Shown here one piece after another: positions 49,337-58,509 of a DNA stretch of 64,000 bases. The notes under the pieces were generated by a model that saw only the letters and a list, made by a program, of their open reading frames with translations, did no database searches and was not told the origin of the DNA. A program made the position numbers and the translations under genes. Origin of the DNA: CAIYZT01 sp052387855 (lineage in GTDB: Bacteria; Pseudomonadota; Alphaproteobacteria; Rhodobacterales; Rhodobacteraceae); assembly GCA_052387855.1 (NCBI GenBank), contig JBQTIT010000007.1:65531-129530 (forward strand), given 5' to 3'. Numbering within the stretch: position 1 is the stretch's first letter; the number at the start of each line of letters is the position of its first letter.

Positions 49337-50394
49337 TGGTCCGCCCCGTTCGCATCCTGATCCTCGGCACCGGCGGCATGGCCAACAACCACGCCGAGAA
49401 ATTCAAGGAAATCGAAGGTGTCACCCTGGTGGGCGGGGTCGACACAAGGCCCGAGCAGCTTGCCGCCTTTTGCGCCAAGCATGGCATCGGGCGCGCCTTT
49501 GCCTCGCTGGACGAGGCGCTGGCCTGGGGGCAGTTCGACGCGGTGACCAATGTCACGCCCGACGCCGCGCATTATCCCACCACCATGCCGATCCTGAAGG
49601 CCGGCAAGCATGTGCTGTGCGAAAAGCCGCTGGCCACGAACGAGGCGCATGCCGCCGAGATGGCGGCGGCGGCGCAGGCGGCCGGCGTCGTCAACATGGT
49701 CAACCTGTCCTACCGCAACGTCGCCGCCCTGCAAGAGGGCGCGCGGCTGGTGCGCGCGGGGGCGATCGGCGAGATCCGGCACTTCGAGGCCTCGTACCTG
49801 CAATCCTGGCTGTCGCAACCGGCCTGGGGGCAATGGGAAAAGGAAAGCCAGTGGCTGTGGCGCCTGTCCACCAGGCATGGATCAAAGGGCGTGCTGGGCG
49901 ATGTCGGCATCCATATCCTGGACTTCGCGCTGTTCGTTGCGGGGATGGAGGCGGCCGAGGTCTCGTGCAGGCTGGCGACCTTTGCCAAGGCGCCGGGCGA
50001 CCGGATCGGCGACTATACGCTGGACGCCAACGACAGTTGCACCTTGCAGCTTGTGCTGGCGAACGGCGCGCTGGGCACGGTTTCAGCCACGCGCTTTGCC
50101 ACCGGGCATCTGAACGATCTGCGCCTGCGCCTGTATGGGCTGGCGGGCGGGATCGAGGTGGCCTGGGAGAAGGACATCAGCCGCCTGCGCCTGTGCAGCG
50201 GCGCGGATGTGCAAAAGGCCATCTGGCGCGATGTCGAGGCGCCGGTGCTGGCCAACATCTACCAGCGCTTTGTCGGCGCGATCCGGGGCGAGAATGCGCC
50301 CGAGCCGGATTTCGCCCGCGCGGCGATGCTCCAGCGTCTTCTGGACCGGGCCGAGCAGTCCGCCGCGCAGGCGGGCGGCAGCCTGCCGGTCTGA
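49336..50394 (+). CDS. Gfo/Idh/MocA-family oxidoreductase (ThuB-like)
   Basis: 352-residue NAD(P)-dependent dehydrogenase probably acting on the same sugar derivative as ThuA. ILILGTGGMANNHAEKF is the nucleotide-binding strand, and CEKPLATN carries the conserved Lys. The C-terminal beta-sheet domain has GSKGVLGDVGIHILD, where the catalytic His lies. A 1-base overlap with the ThuA gene supports a two-gene operon. Confidence 0.9.
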   Translation: MVRPVRILILGTGGMANNHAEKFKEIEGVTLVGGVDTRPEQLAAFCAKHGIGRAFASLDEALAWGQFDAVTNVTPDAAHYPTTMPILKAGKHVLCEKPLATNEAHAAEMAAAAQAAGVVNMVNLSYRNVAALQEGARLVRAGAIGEIRHFEASYLQSWLSQPAWGQWEKESQWLWRLSTRHGSKGVLGDVGIHILDFALFVAGMEAAEVSCRLATFAKAPGDRIGDYTLDANDSCTLQLVLANGALGTVSATRFATGHLNDLRLRLYGLAGGIEVAWEKDISRLRLCSGADVQKAIWRDVEAPVLANIYQRFVGAIRGENAPEPDFARAAMLQRLLDRAEQSAAQAGGSLPV

Positions 50395-50400
50395 TCCCAT

Positions 50401-50440
50401 CGCCCCGGCCCGGCGACCGGGCGGGGGCGATTTTCATTTT
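50401..50440 (+). terminator. Terminator-like stem-loop after the ThuA/ThuB pair
   Basis: CGCCCCGGCCCGG and CCGGGCGGGGGCG form a GC-rich imperfect stem around a CGA loop, followed by ATTTTCATTTT. Rho-independent-like, 6 bp beyond the stop. Confidence 0.5.
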
Positions 50441-50521
50441 CCTGCAAAAAAGGCTTTGCATTCGATCAAAGTTGATCTCCACTTGAACAATGACGATGGG
50501 GCTCACTTTCAGGAGGATGGG

Positions 50522-51004
50522 ATGGTTCGGGGATATTCGCGGGTCCAGATTGCGCTGCACTGGGCCGTCGTGCTGCTGATCATCGTTCAGCTTGTGACCA
50601 GCGGCGCCATGGGCGAGGTCTGGAAGACCGTCGAAGAGGGCGGCGAGCCGGTGGTCTCGGCCATGGCCTGGGCCCATGTCAACGCAGGCATCGCGGTCTT
50701 GCTGCTGGTGCTGTGGCGCATCGGTCTGCGGCTGCGGCGCGGGGCGCCGGCCGCGCCGGACGGCCCGGCCCTGTTGCGATGGGCCGGGCGGCTGGCGCAA
50801 CTGGCGCTGTATGCGCTGCTGATCCTGGTGCCGGTGTCGGGCATGATGGCCTGGTTCGGGGGCAACATGGCGGCGGCGGGGGCGCATGTGGCGCTCAAGA
50901 ACGCGATCCTTGCGCTGGTGCTGCTGCATGTCGCGATGGCGCTGTTCCATCAGTTCGTGCGCAAGGACGGTCTGATGGACCGGATGAGCCGCCCCGAGGT
51001 CTGA
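50522..51004 (+). CDS. Cytochrome b561-family membrane protein
   Basis: 160-residue four-helix protein. RGYSRVQIALHWAVVLLI opens helix 1 with the His used for haem b; further His in AWAHVNAGIAVLLL and LLHVAMALFHQFV complete a haem-ligand pattern of the prokaryotic cytochrome b561 family, which passes electrons to or from quinone. AGGAGG precedes the ATG at 50522. It lies alone, 127 bp after the ThuB-like gene. Confidence 0.85.
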   Translation: MVRGYSRVQIALHWAVVLLIIVQLVTSGAMGEVWKTVEEGGEPVVSAMAWAHVNAGIAVLLLVLWRIGLRLRRGAPAAPDGPALLRWAGRLAQLALYALLILVPVSGMMAWFGGNMAAAGAHVALKNAILALVLLHVAMALFHQFVRKDGLMDRMSRPEV

Positions 51005-51010
51005 ACCGGC

Positions 51011-51784
51011 TCAGGCGGTCAGGAAAAGGTCCACCGTCTGCTCGAACTCGCGCGGGCGCTCGGCATGCAGCCAGTGGCCCGCGCCCTGAAGACGGGCAAA
51101 GCGGGCCTTTGGAAACTGCGCCAGGATCGCCGCGCGGTGCTCGGGCCGCACATAGGTGCTGAGCGCGCCGGTCAGAAACAGCGCCGGGCCGGGAAAGCTG
51201 CCCCCGGTGCCGGGCCAGCCGACGATCTTTGGCATCTCGGCCTCCAGCACATCCAGGTTGATCCGCCAGACCGGCCCGCCCGGCGCCTTGAGGTCCAGCG
51301 ATTGCAGGAAAAAGGCGCGCAGGCCGGCGTCATCGACGCTTGCCGCCAGACGCCGGTCGGCCTCGGCCCGTGCGGACAGGCCCGCCAGATCAAGCCCGCG
51401 CATCGCCTGGATATGGCGCGACTGGTCATGCCCATAGGCCACCGGCGCGATGTCGGCCACGATCAGGCGCCGGATCAGATGGCCCCCGGTCAGCGCAAGC
51501 TGCATCGCCGCCTTGCCGCCCATCGAATGGCCCAGAAGGTCCGCCGTCCCGCCAAGCGCGCCGATCACCTCGGCCAGGTCGGCGGCCATGTCCGGGTAGC
51601 TGTGGCTGGCGTGGCGGGCCGAGGTGCCATGGTTGCGCATGTCCACCGCCACCACATGCCGCCGCGCCGCAAGGCGGCGGGCGATCACGCCCCAGTTGCG
51701 GGCAGAGCCGAACAGCCCGTGCGCGATCACCAGCGGCGGGGCCTGGGTCTGCGTTTCGGCGGGATGGTGGATCAGTGACAGCAT
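51011..51784 (-). CDS. Alpha/beta hydrolase (YbfF-like esterase)
   Basis: 257-residue cytoplasmic hydrolase with Ser87 in LLGHSMGGKAAM as nucleophile and the terminal His in GAGHWLHAERP; the NHGTSARHAS loop also matches YbfF-type acyl-CoA/carboxylesterases. Convergent with the cytochrome b561-like gene, 6 bp apart. Natural substrate unknown. Confidence 0.88.
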   Translation of the reverse strand: MLSLIHHPAETQTQAPPLVIAHGLFGSARNWGVIARRLAARRHVVAVDMRNHGTSARHASHSYPDMAADLAEVIGALGGTADLLGHSMGGKAAMQLALTGGHLIRRLIVADIAPVAYGHDQSRHIQAMRGLDLAGLSARAEADRRLAASVDDAGLRAFFLQSLDLKAPGGPVWRINLDVLEAEMPKIVGWPGTGGSFPGPALFLTGALSTYVRPEHRAAILAQFPKARFARLQGAGHWLHAERPREFEQTVDLFLTA

Positions 51785-51838
51785 GGGTCGGCTTTTAGGC
51801 CCACCGCGCCGGCTTGGCCAGAGACCGAGCAGCCTGGA

Positions 51839-52702
51839 TCACGCGCCGGGACGGAGATTTTCGCCCGGGTGCAGCGCCTCGCGCGAGGCGAGCGTGACCG
51901 TGACAAAGCTGACGTAGATCAAGAGATACCACGATCCGATCTTGGCAAAGCTGACCAACTGGTCCGGCGACTGGCCGAAGTAGAGCCAGGTGCCGGTGGT
52001 GGTGCCGATGTTCTCGGCCACCCAAAGCGAAAGCGAGGTAAGGAACGCCGCCAGCGGCAGCGGCACCGAGACCTGCCGCGACCCGGCCAGGAACCAGATC
52101 CGGGTGCGCCAGAACAGGACCAGGGTGCCGCCGATCAGCAGGATGCGCACATCGGCCAGAAAGTGATGCGCGAAAAAGTTCACATAGATCGCGGCCGCCG
52201 GCGCCACGGTGGCCCAGAACGGCGGATAGGGGGTGAAACGCATCTCGAACAGCCGGATGACCCGCGCGATATAGCTGCCGACCGAGGCATACATGAAGCC
52301 GGAAAACAGTGGCACGTTCAGGACCTTGAAAAAGCCCGGCTCGGGGTAGGCCCATGACCCGGCGTCCACCTTGAACCATTCCATCGCCGTGCCGGTCAGG
52401 TGAAACAGCAAGATCACCCGCGCCTCTTGCCAGGTTTCCAGCCCGTAGCGCAAAAAGATGACCTGGATCGACAGGGCGTAGAGCAAGAGCGCGTCATAGC
52501 GATGGAACGCCCAGTCATCCTGCCAGAATGCCTTGGTCAGGATGATTGCGGCCAGCATGAGCCCGCCAAACAGGCAGGCCCAGGCTTGCTTGAGCAGGAA
52601 CAGGGCCAGATCGGCCAGACCCAGCGGCAGCCGCGCCCGAGCCCATGCGCCAAGGGCATGCTCGATCCGGCTGGTCGTTTCGAGGTGCCCAGGTCCGGCC
52701 AC
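51839..52702 (-). CDS. DUF817 family membrane protein
   Basis: 287-residue integral membrane protein with seven or eight helices. FLRYGLETWQEARVILLFHL, VDAGSWAYPEPG and MYASVGSYIARVIRL are strongly conserved in DUF817, a family of unknown function. Single gene between the hydrolase and glyA on the same strand. Confidence 0.85.
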   Translation of the reverse strand: MAGPGHLETTSRIEHALGAWARARLPLGLADLALFLLKQAWACLFGGLMLAAIILTKAFWQDDWAFHRYDALLLYALSIQVIFLRYGLETWQEARVILLFHLTGTAMEWFKVDAGSWAYPEPGFFKVLNVPLFSGFMYASVGSYIARVIRLFEMRFTPYPPFWATVAPAAAIYVNFFAHHFLADVRILLIGGTLVLFWRTRIWFLAGSRQVSVPLPLAAFLTSLSLWVAENIGTTTGTWLYFGQSPDQLVSFAKIGSWYLLIYVSFVTVTLASREALHPGENLRPGA

Positions 52703-52722
52703 GGCCCGTCATTCCCCCTGGA

Positions 52723-54009
52723 TCAGAGCCCCGGATAGATCGGGAAGCGCTGGCAGAGCGCCTCGACCTCGGCCTTGACCCTTGCCTCGACGGCGCCGTT
52801 GCCCTCTTCGCCGCTCTCGGCCAGCCCTTCGACCACCTCGATGATCCATCTCGCGATCTGGCGGAACTCGGCCTCGGCAAAGCCGCGCGTCGTGCCGGCC
52901 GGGGTGCCTAGCCGCACGCCCGAGGTGATGGTCGGCTTTTCGGTGTCAAAGGGGATGCCGTTCTTGTTGCAGGTGATGTGCGCCCGCCCCAGCGCCTTTT
53001 CGGTGGCGTTGCCCTTGACGCCCTTGGGGCGCAGGTCGACCAGCATCAGGTGGCTGTCGGTGCCGCCGGTGACGATGTCGAGCCCGCCCTTCATCAACTG
53101 GTCGGCCAGGGCCTTGGCATTGGCGACCACCTGGGCCTGATATTCCTTGAACTCGGGCCGCAGCGCCTCGCCAAAGGCGACGGCCTTGGCGGCGATGACA
53201 TGCATCAGCGGGCCGCCCTGGATGCCGGGGAAGATCGCCGAGTTGATCTTTTTCGCGATCCCCTCGTCATTGGTCAGGATCATGCCGCCGCGCGGGCCGC
53301 GCAGTGTCTTGTGCGTGGTGGTGGTGGCGACATGCGCATGCGGAAAGGGCGACGGGTAAAGCCCCGCCGCCACCAGGCCGGCGAAATGCGCCATGTCGAC
53401 GACCAGATAGGCGCCGACCGAATCCGCGATCGCGCGCATCCGGGGAAAATCGATGATGCGCGGAATGGCAGAGCCGCCGGCGATGATCATCTTTGGCCGG
53501 TGCTCGGTGGCAAGGGCCTGCACCTGGTCATAGTCCAGCGTCAGGTCCTGCTTGCGCACGCCGTACTGCACGGCCTTGAACCACTTGCCCGACTGGTTCG
53601 GAGCGGCGCCATGGGTCAGATGGCCGCCCGCGTCCAGCGACATGCCCAGGATGGTGTCGCCGGGCTGGATCAGCGCCTGAAACACGCCCTGGTTGGCCTG
53701 GCTGCCCGAGTTCGGCTGGACATTGGCAAAGGCGCATCCAAACAGCGCGCAGGCCCGCTCGATGGCAAGGTTTTCGGCCACATCGACGAACTGGCAACCG
53801 CCGTAGTACCGCTTGCCCGGGTAGCCTTCGGCATATTTGTTGGTCATGACCGAGCCTTGCGCCTCCATCACGGCGCGCGAGACGATGTTTTCCGAGGCGA
53901 TCAGCTCGATCTCATCGCGCTGGCGGCCAAGCTCGGCGGTGATGGAGCCGAAAAGCTCGGGGTCGCGCGAGGCGAGGCTTTCGGTAAAGAAACCGGGGGC
54001 TGCGGGCAT
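52723..54009 (-). CDS. glyA: Serine hydroxymethyltransferase
   Basis: PLP enzyme interconverting serine plus tetrahydrofolate with glycine plus methylene-THF; it links to the glycine cleavage genes at 39-44 kb. 428 residues; the PLP lysine is K234 in TTTHKTLRGPRGG, and SGSQANQ and YPGKRYYGGCQFVD match the family. The ATG at 54009 with GGAGA upstream is chosen; a longer upstream frame is a non-conserved extension. Confidence 0.96.
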   Translation of the reverse strand: MPAAPGFFTESLASRDPELFGSITAELGRQRDEIELIASENIVSRAVMEAQGSVMTNKYAEGYPGKRYYGGCQFVDVAENLAIERACALFGCAFANVQPNSGSQANQGVFQALIQPGDTILGMSLDAGGHLTHGAAPNQSGKWFKAVQYGVRKQDLTLDYDQVQALATEHRPKMIIAGGSAIPRIIDFPRMRAIADSVGAYLVVDMAHFAGLVAAGLYPSPFPHAHVATTTTHKTLRGPRGGMILTNDEGIAKKINSAIFPGIQGGPLMHVIAAKAVAFGEALRPEFKEYQAQVVANAKALADQLMKGGLDIVTGGTDSHLMLVDLRPKGVKGNATEKALGRAHITCNKNGIPFDTEKPTITSGVRLGTPAGTTRGFAEAEFRQIARWIIEVVEGLAESGEEGNGAVEARVKAEVEALCQRFPIYPGL

Positions 54010-54218
54010 CTTGGTCTCCTGGGGGGCAAGGAAAGGGGGCCCGGCTGTTTTAGGCCAAGCCGGGGGAGGAAGGAAGGCGCGAAAGCGACCCAATTTCGCG
54101 CGCATTGCCGCAGTTCCGCCTTCCGGGCCGCCTGCGGGGATCGCTCTTGAGTTTTTCGGGGCGGGCGGTGATGCTCGGGGGGCGTGGCCGGCCCGGCCGG
54201 AAACGGTGGAGAATCTGC

Positions 54219-54983
54219 TTGCGCTATTTGAGGATTGCCTTTCGCGCCAGCGAGGCGAGGGCCGCGCAAGAGGCCCTGGCCGCCCTGACGGCGGCCCATG
54301 CCAACGTGCCGGCCGAAGAGGCCGAGGTGATCGTGGCGCTGGGCGGGGACGGATTCATGCTCCAGACCCTGCACGAGACCCAGAAGCTCAAGCTGCCGGT
54401 CTACGGGATGAACTGCGGCACCGTCGGCTTTCTGATGAACGCCTATCAGGCCGAGGGGCTGGCCGAACGCCTGTCCGCCGCCGAGGAGGCCACGATCAAC
54501 CCCCTGTCGATGAAGGCCACCGCGCTGGATGGAACCGTCACCAAGGCGCTGGCGATCAACGAGGTGTCGCTCTTGCGCGCCGGCCCGCAGGCGGCCAAGC
54601 TGCGCATCTTCATCGACGGCAAGGAACGGATGAGCGAGCTGGTCTGTGACGGCGTGCTGATCGCCACCCCCGCCGGATCGACCGCCTACAACTATTCGGC
54701 CCATGGGCCGATCATCCCCATCGGCTCCGAAGTGCTGGCGCTGACGCCGATGGCGGCCTTTCGCCCCCGGCGCTGGCGCGGCGCGCTCTTGCCGAAATCG
54801 GCGCTGGTGCGGATCGAAGTGCTGGACCCCGTCAAGCGCCCGGTCCGCGCCGACGCCGACACGCGCGCCGTGCCCGAAGTGGTGTCGGTCGAGATCCGGT
54901 CCGAGCCCAAGGTGCGCCACCGCATCCTGTTCGATCCGGGCCACGGGCTCGAAGAGCGGCTGATCGTCGAGCAGTTCGCCTGA
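54219..54983 (+). CDS. nadK: NAD kinase
   Basis: Phosphorylates NAD to NADP. 254 residues, the short alphaproteobacterial form. The GGDG motif is in VALGGDGFMLQTLHET, and the NE and GST motifs are in AINEVSLLR and TPAGSTAYNYSAHGPI. A TTG start at 54219, giving LRYLRIAFRAS, is placed by GGAG eight bases upstream and family N-terminus; upstream frame is not conserved. Divergent from glyA across about 210 bp. Confidence 0.92.
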   Translation: MRYLRIAFRASEARAAQEALAALTAAHANVPAEEAEVIVALGGDGFMLQTLHETQKLKLPVYGMNCGTVGFLMNAYQAEGLAERLSAAEEATINPLSMKATALDGTVTKALAINEVSLLRAGPQAAKLRIFIDGKERMSELVCDGVLIATPAGSTAYNYSAHGPIIPIGSEVLALTPMAAFRPRRWRGALLPKSALVRIEVLDPVKRPVRADADTRAVPEVVSVEIRSEPKVRHRILFDPGHGLEERLIVEQFA

Positions 54984-55029
54984 GGCGGTTCCTGGCGGGC
55001 GCCCGGGGCTGAAAACGGCAAGGGAAGGA

Positions 55030-55104
<75 letters not shown>

Positions 55105-55260
55105 ATCCGGGTCAGGCCGCCGCCCGATCTGGGGGGCTGCGGGCTGGTGGCGGGTGATTAAAGGGATTTTCCGCCCCATGCAACCCCCATTCCGCCGTCC
55201 GCGCCGCCCGATTTTCCCGCCCGTCTGGACCCCGGCGCAAAGCTGAGGTAGGACACGCAG

Positions 55261-55425
55261 ATGAGCGACAAGAGCCCGCCCAAAACCGCGAAAACCGACC
55301 GTCAGGCCCAGTCCCTGACCCGCGAAGAGCGGCTGAAGGCGGCCTTGAAGGCGAACATGGCCAAGCGCAAGGCCCAGGCCAGGGCGCGCCTGGACCCGGC
55401 GCCCGGCTCTCAACCGGACAAGTGA
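55261..55425 (+). CDS. 54-residue basic protein preceding murA
   Basis: Small highly charged protein: MSDKSPPKTAKTDRQ start, then SLTREERLKAALKANMAKRK, ending in a flexible QPDK tail. The middle is predicted helical and strongly basic. It is below usual length cut-offs, but AGGTAGG before the ATG and a 6-bp gap to murA support it as a real gene. I recall similar small genes ahead of murA in related genomes but cannot verify this. Function unknown. Confidence 0.7.
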   Translation: MSDKSPPKTAKTDRQAQSLTREERLKAALKANMAKRKAQARARLDPAPGSQPDK

Positions 55426-55431
55426 GGTGAC

Positions 55432-56700
55432 ATGGATTCGATTCTGGTGCGGGGAAACGGGGCTCTGTCGGGGTCGATCCCGATCGCGGGGGCCAAGAAT
55501 GCCTGCCTGACGCTGATGCCCGCGACCCTGCTCAGCGACGAGCCGCTGACGCTGACCAACGCGCCGCGCCTGTCGGACATCCGCACCATGACCCAGCTTC
55601 TGGGCTCGCTTGGCGCCGAGGTGGCCAGCCTGCAAGATGGGCAGGTCCTCGCGTTGTCGAGCCATGCCATCACCAACCACACCGCCGACTACGACATCGT
55701 GCGCAAGATGCGCGCCTCGATCCTGGTGCTGGGGCCGATGCTGGCCCGCGACGGGCAGGCGGTGGTATCGCTGCCGGGGGGCTGCGCGATCGGCGCGCGG
55801 CCGGTCGATCTGCACCTGCGCGCGCTGGAGGCGATGGGGGCAGAGCTTGACCTGCGCGACGGCTATATCCACGCCAGGGCGCCGGGCGGGCGACTGCGCG
55901 GGGCGGTGGTGGAGTTTCCCTTTGTCTCGGTCGGCGCGACCGAAAACGCGCTGATGGCCGCGACGCTGGCGCGCGGGACGACCGTGATCCGGAACGCCGC
56001 GCGCGAGCCCGAGATCGTCGATCTTGCCCAGTGCCTGCGCAAGATGGGCGCCCGGATCGAGGGCGAGGGCACCGGCACGATCACGATCGAGGGGGTAGAC
56101 CGTCTGCACGGCGCCACCCATCCGGTGGTGACCGACCGGATCGAGCTGGGCACCTACATGCTGGTGCCGGCGATTGCCGGCGGCGAGGTCGAATGCCTTG
56201 GTGGCCGGCTGGACCTGGTCGGCGCCTTTGCCGAACGGCTGGATGCGGCGGGGGTCAGCGTCAGCGAAACCCCGCGCGGGCTGACGGTCAGGCGCCGGCT
56301 TGACCGGCCGCTCGCCGTCGATGTGGTGACCGAACCCTTCCCCGGATTTCCCACCGACCTGCAGGCGCAGATGATGGCGCTCCTCTGCACGGCGCAGGGC
56401 ACCTCGGTGCTGGAAGAGAAGATCTTTGAAAACCGCTTCATGCACGCGCCCGAACTGGTGCGCATGGGCGCCCGGATCGAGGTGCACGGCGGCACGGCCC
56501 GCGTCACCGGGGTCGAGCGGCTCAAGGGCGCGCGGGTGATGGCGACCGACCTGCGCGCCTCGGTCTCGCTGATCCTGGCGGCACTGGCGGCCGAGGGCGA
56601 GACGGTGGTCAGCCGCGTCTACCATCTGGACCGCGGCTATGAGCGGGTCGAGGAAAAGCTGCGGGCCTGCGGCGCGCAGATCGAAAGGATCAGCGCATGA
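55432..56700 (+). CDS. murA: UDP-N-acetylglucosamine 1-carboxyvinyltransferase
   Basis: First committed step of peptidoglycan synthesis, transferring enolpyruvate from PEP to UDP-GlcNAc. 422 residues; the catalytic Cys is C118 in LPGGCAIGARPVDLH, and PIAGAKNACLTLMPA carries the N-terminal Lys/Asn. It follows the 54-residue gene by 6 bp and overlaps the DUF2948 gene by 4 bases. Confidence 0.96.
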   Translation: MDSILVRGNGALSGSIPIAGAKNACLTLMPATLLSDEPLTLTNAPRLSDIRTMTQLLGSLGAEVASLQDGQVLALSSHAITNHTADYDIVRKMRASILVLGPMLARDGQAVVSLPGGCAIGARPVDLHLRALEAMGAELDLRDGYIHARAPGGRLRGAVVEFPFVSVGATENALMAATLARGTTVIRNAAREPEIVDLAQCLRKMGARIEGEGTGTITIEGVDRLHGATHPVVTDRIELGTYMLVPAIAGGEVECLGGRLDLVGAFAERLDAAGVSVSETPRGLTVRRRLDRPLAVDVVTEPFPGFPTDLQAQMMALLCTAQGTSVLEEKIFENRFMHAPELVRMGARIEVHGGTARVTGVERLKGARVMATDLRASVSLILAALAAEGETVVSRVYHLDRGYERVEEKLRACGAQIERISA

Positions 56701-57179
56701 GCGATGCGCGCTTTGCCGACGGGGCCGACGAGGCGCCGCTGCGGCTTCTGGCGCGTGAGCCGGCCGATCTGGCCGTGATCTCCGCGCTGGCGCAGGATGC
56801 GGTCCTGACCGCCGGCCAGATGGTCCATGCGCCGCGCCGGCGCCGCGTGGCGCTGGGGCTCAACCGCTTTCGCTGGGAAGATGCCGACCGCGCCCAGGCC
56901 CAGGGGCGCGGGTTCGAGCGGGTGCAGTCGCTTCTGGTGATCGAGAACGTGCTGTCGGTTCAGTCGGCCGGGATCGAGCGGGAGGGGGGCAGCCAATCCC
57001 TTGAGTTGCTCGCGCTGTCCTTCGCGGCCGAAGATGCGCCCGCAGGCTGGCTGCGCCTGCACCTTTCGGGCGGCGCCGACCTGCGCATGAAGGTCGAGGC
57101 GCTGGACGTCCGCCTGCGCGACGTCTCGCGCCCCTATCTTGCCCCCTCGGGCAAGCGGCCCGATCACGGCGCGGCCTGA
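56697..57179 (+). CDS. DUF2948 family protein
   Basis: 160-residue cytoplasmic protein of unknown function. The family is found mainly in alphaproteobacteria downstream of murA, and this gene shares an ATGA overlap with murA. DLAVISALAQDAVLTAGQM and RVALGLNRFRWED are characteristic. No catalytic motif is visible. Confidence 0.88.
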   Translation: MSDARFADGADEAPLRLLAREPADLAVISALAQDAVLTAGQMVHAPRRRRVALGLNRFRWEDADRAQAQGRGFERVQSLLVIENVLSVQSAGIEREGGSQSLELLALSFAAEDAPAGWLRLHLSGGADLRMKVEALDVRLRDVSRPYLAPSGKRPDHGAA

Positions 57180-57180
57180 C

Positions 57181-57345
57181 CCGGCGGCGAAGGGGGCGCT
57201 GCCCCCTCGCGCTGGCGCGCTCACCCCCGGGATATTTTTCCAAAGTGAATGGGAAGTAAGGTCGTGGCCCCTTTCACTTTGGCCAAATATCCTCGGGGGG
57301 TGAGGCCGCAAGGCCGAGGGGGGCGGAAAGCCCCCCGCAAGGGGC
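57181..57345. repeat. Intergenic hairpin elements, two head-to-head copies
   Basis: Two copies facing each other: GGGGGCGCTGCCCCC hairpin, a CCCCCGGGATATTTTTCC core and CAAAGTGAA on one side, then TTTCACTTTGGCCAAATATC, CTCGGGGGGTGAGGCCGCAA and a GGGGGGC/GCCCCCC hairpin on the other. Same family as the elements at 14.1, 21.75 and 36.83 kb. They lie between the DUF2948 gene and rpmG and probably end murA transcription. Confidence 0.65.
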
Positions 57346-57474
57346 CGGCCTGCCGCGGCGCAAATCGCCCGGGGCGGCCGTCGTTTCGCTGTTGACTCTG
57401 CCGCCGTCCTTCGTAAAAGGCGGGGATCAGAATTTCACCGGGACCAGAGTGTTCCGGGCTGCAGGAGAATGACG

Positions 57475-57642
57475 ATGGCGAAGCCGGTGACGATCAAGAT
57501 CCGTTTGAATTCCACGGCGGGCACCGGGCACTTCTACGTGACCAAGAAGAACGCCCGCACCATGACCGAAAAGATGACGGTCAAGAAGTATGACCCCGTC
57601 AAGCGGGAGCATGTCGAATACAAGGAAGGCAAGATCAAGTAG
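57475..57642 (+). CDS. rpmG: 50S ribosomal protein L33
   Basis: 55-residue ribosomal protein (MAKPVTIKIRLNSTAGTGHF start, KMTVKKYDPVKREHVEYKEG end). It lacks the zinc-binding CxxC pairs, so it is the zinc-independent C- type. GCAGGAGAA precedes the ATG and a strong terminator follows 29 bp after the stop. Confidence 0.96.
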   Translation: MAKPVTIKIRLNSTAGTGHFYVTKKNARTMTEKMTVKKYDPVKREHVEYKEGKIK

Positions 57643-57670
57643 CATCTGCCCTTTGTCGTGCCTTGACGAG

Positions 57671-57696
57671 CCGCGCCCGGTCCGGGCGCGGTTTTT
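57671..57696 (+). terminator. Rho-independent terminator of rpmG
   Basis: CCGCGCCCGG and CCGGGCGCGG arms around a very short loop, followed by TTTTT. Confidence 0.85.
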
Positions 57697-57732
57697 CGTT
57701 GTGGCCGGGGGCCTGCTGATGGCCGAGGCAGG

Positions 57733-57761
57733 AAAAAGGCCGGGGTTTCCCCCGGCCTTTT
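57733..57761. terminator. Bidirectional terminator between rpmG and the BI-1 gene
   Basis: AAAAGGCCGGGG / CCCCGGCCTTTT stem with a short TTTC loop. The A- and T-runs at the ends make it usable on both strands, fitting the convergent arrangement. Confidence 0.8.
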
Positions 57762-57786
57762 CGCCTTTGCCCGTTCGGGCCCCTGG

Positions 57787-58509
57787 TTATTCGCGGTTGC
57801 CCAGGAACTGCAGCAGGAACATGAACAGGTTGATGAAGTCGAGATAGAGGTTCAGCGCGCCCATGATGGCGGCTTTGCCCAGCCACTCCTGATCGCCGGC
57901 CTGGGCATGGGCGATGTAGGTGGTCTTGATGTTCTGGGTGTCAAAGGCGGTCAGGCCGGCGAAGATCAGCACGCCGATCACCGAGATCGCGAATTGCAGC
58001 GCCGAGGAGGCCAGGAAGATGTTGACGATCGAGGCCACCAGGAGGCCGATCAGGCCCATCACCAGAAAGGTGCCAGAGCCCGACAGGTCGCGCTTGGTGG
58101 TGTAGCCGTAAAGCGACAGGCCGGCGAAGGCGATCGCGGTGACGAGGAAAGTGCTGGTGATCGAGGCGCCGGTGAAGACGGCAAAGATCCAGGCCATCGA
58201 CAGGCCCATCGCGGCGGCGAAGGTGTAGAAGAAAAGCTGCGCCCCCGCGACCGACAGGCGGTTGATCAGGGCGCCAAAGGCAAAGACCATCACCAGCGGC
58301 AGGAACATCACGACCCAGCGGATCGGGCCGGTAAAGATCGTCTCCAGCATGGCCGCATTCGTGCCGACGGCCCAGGCCACGGCGGCGGTGATCAGCATCG
58401 CCACCGACATCAGGCCATAGACCTTGTTCATGTGGGCGCGCAGCCCGGCGTCGATGACGGCCGAGCGGGCGCCGACGCCGGCCGAGTTGATCGTGTTGTA
58501 TTGAGCCAT
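57787..58509 (-). CDS. Bax inhibitor-1 family membrane protein (YccA-like)
   Basis: 240-residue protein with seven helices. MNKVYGLMSVAMLITAAVAW, FAAAMGLSMAWIFAVFTGAS and the C-terminal FLLQFLGNRE match the bacterial BI-1/YccA family, thought to be a pH-sensitive calcium leak or an FtsH modulator. The ATG at 58509 has GGAGG five bases upstream. Single gene ending at a bidirectional terminator. Confidence 0.92.
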   Translation of the reverse strand: MAQYNTINSAGVGARSAVIDAGLRAHMNKVYGLMSVAMLITAAVAWAVGTNAAMLETIFTGPIRWVVMFLPLVMVFAFGALINRLSVAGAQLFFYTFAAAMGLSMAWIFAVFTGASITSTFLVTAIAFAGLSLYGYTTKRDLSGSGTFLVMGLIGLLVASIVNIFLASSALQFAISVIGVLIFAGLTAFDTQNIKTTYIAHAQAGDQEWLGKAAIMGALNLYLDFINLFMFLLQFLGNRE

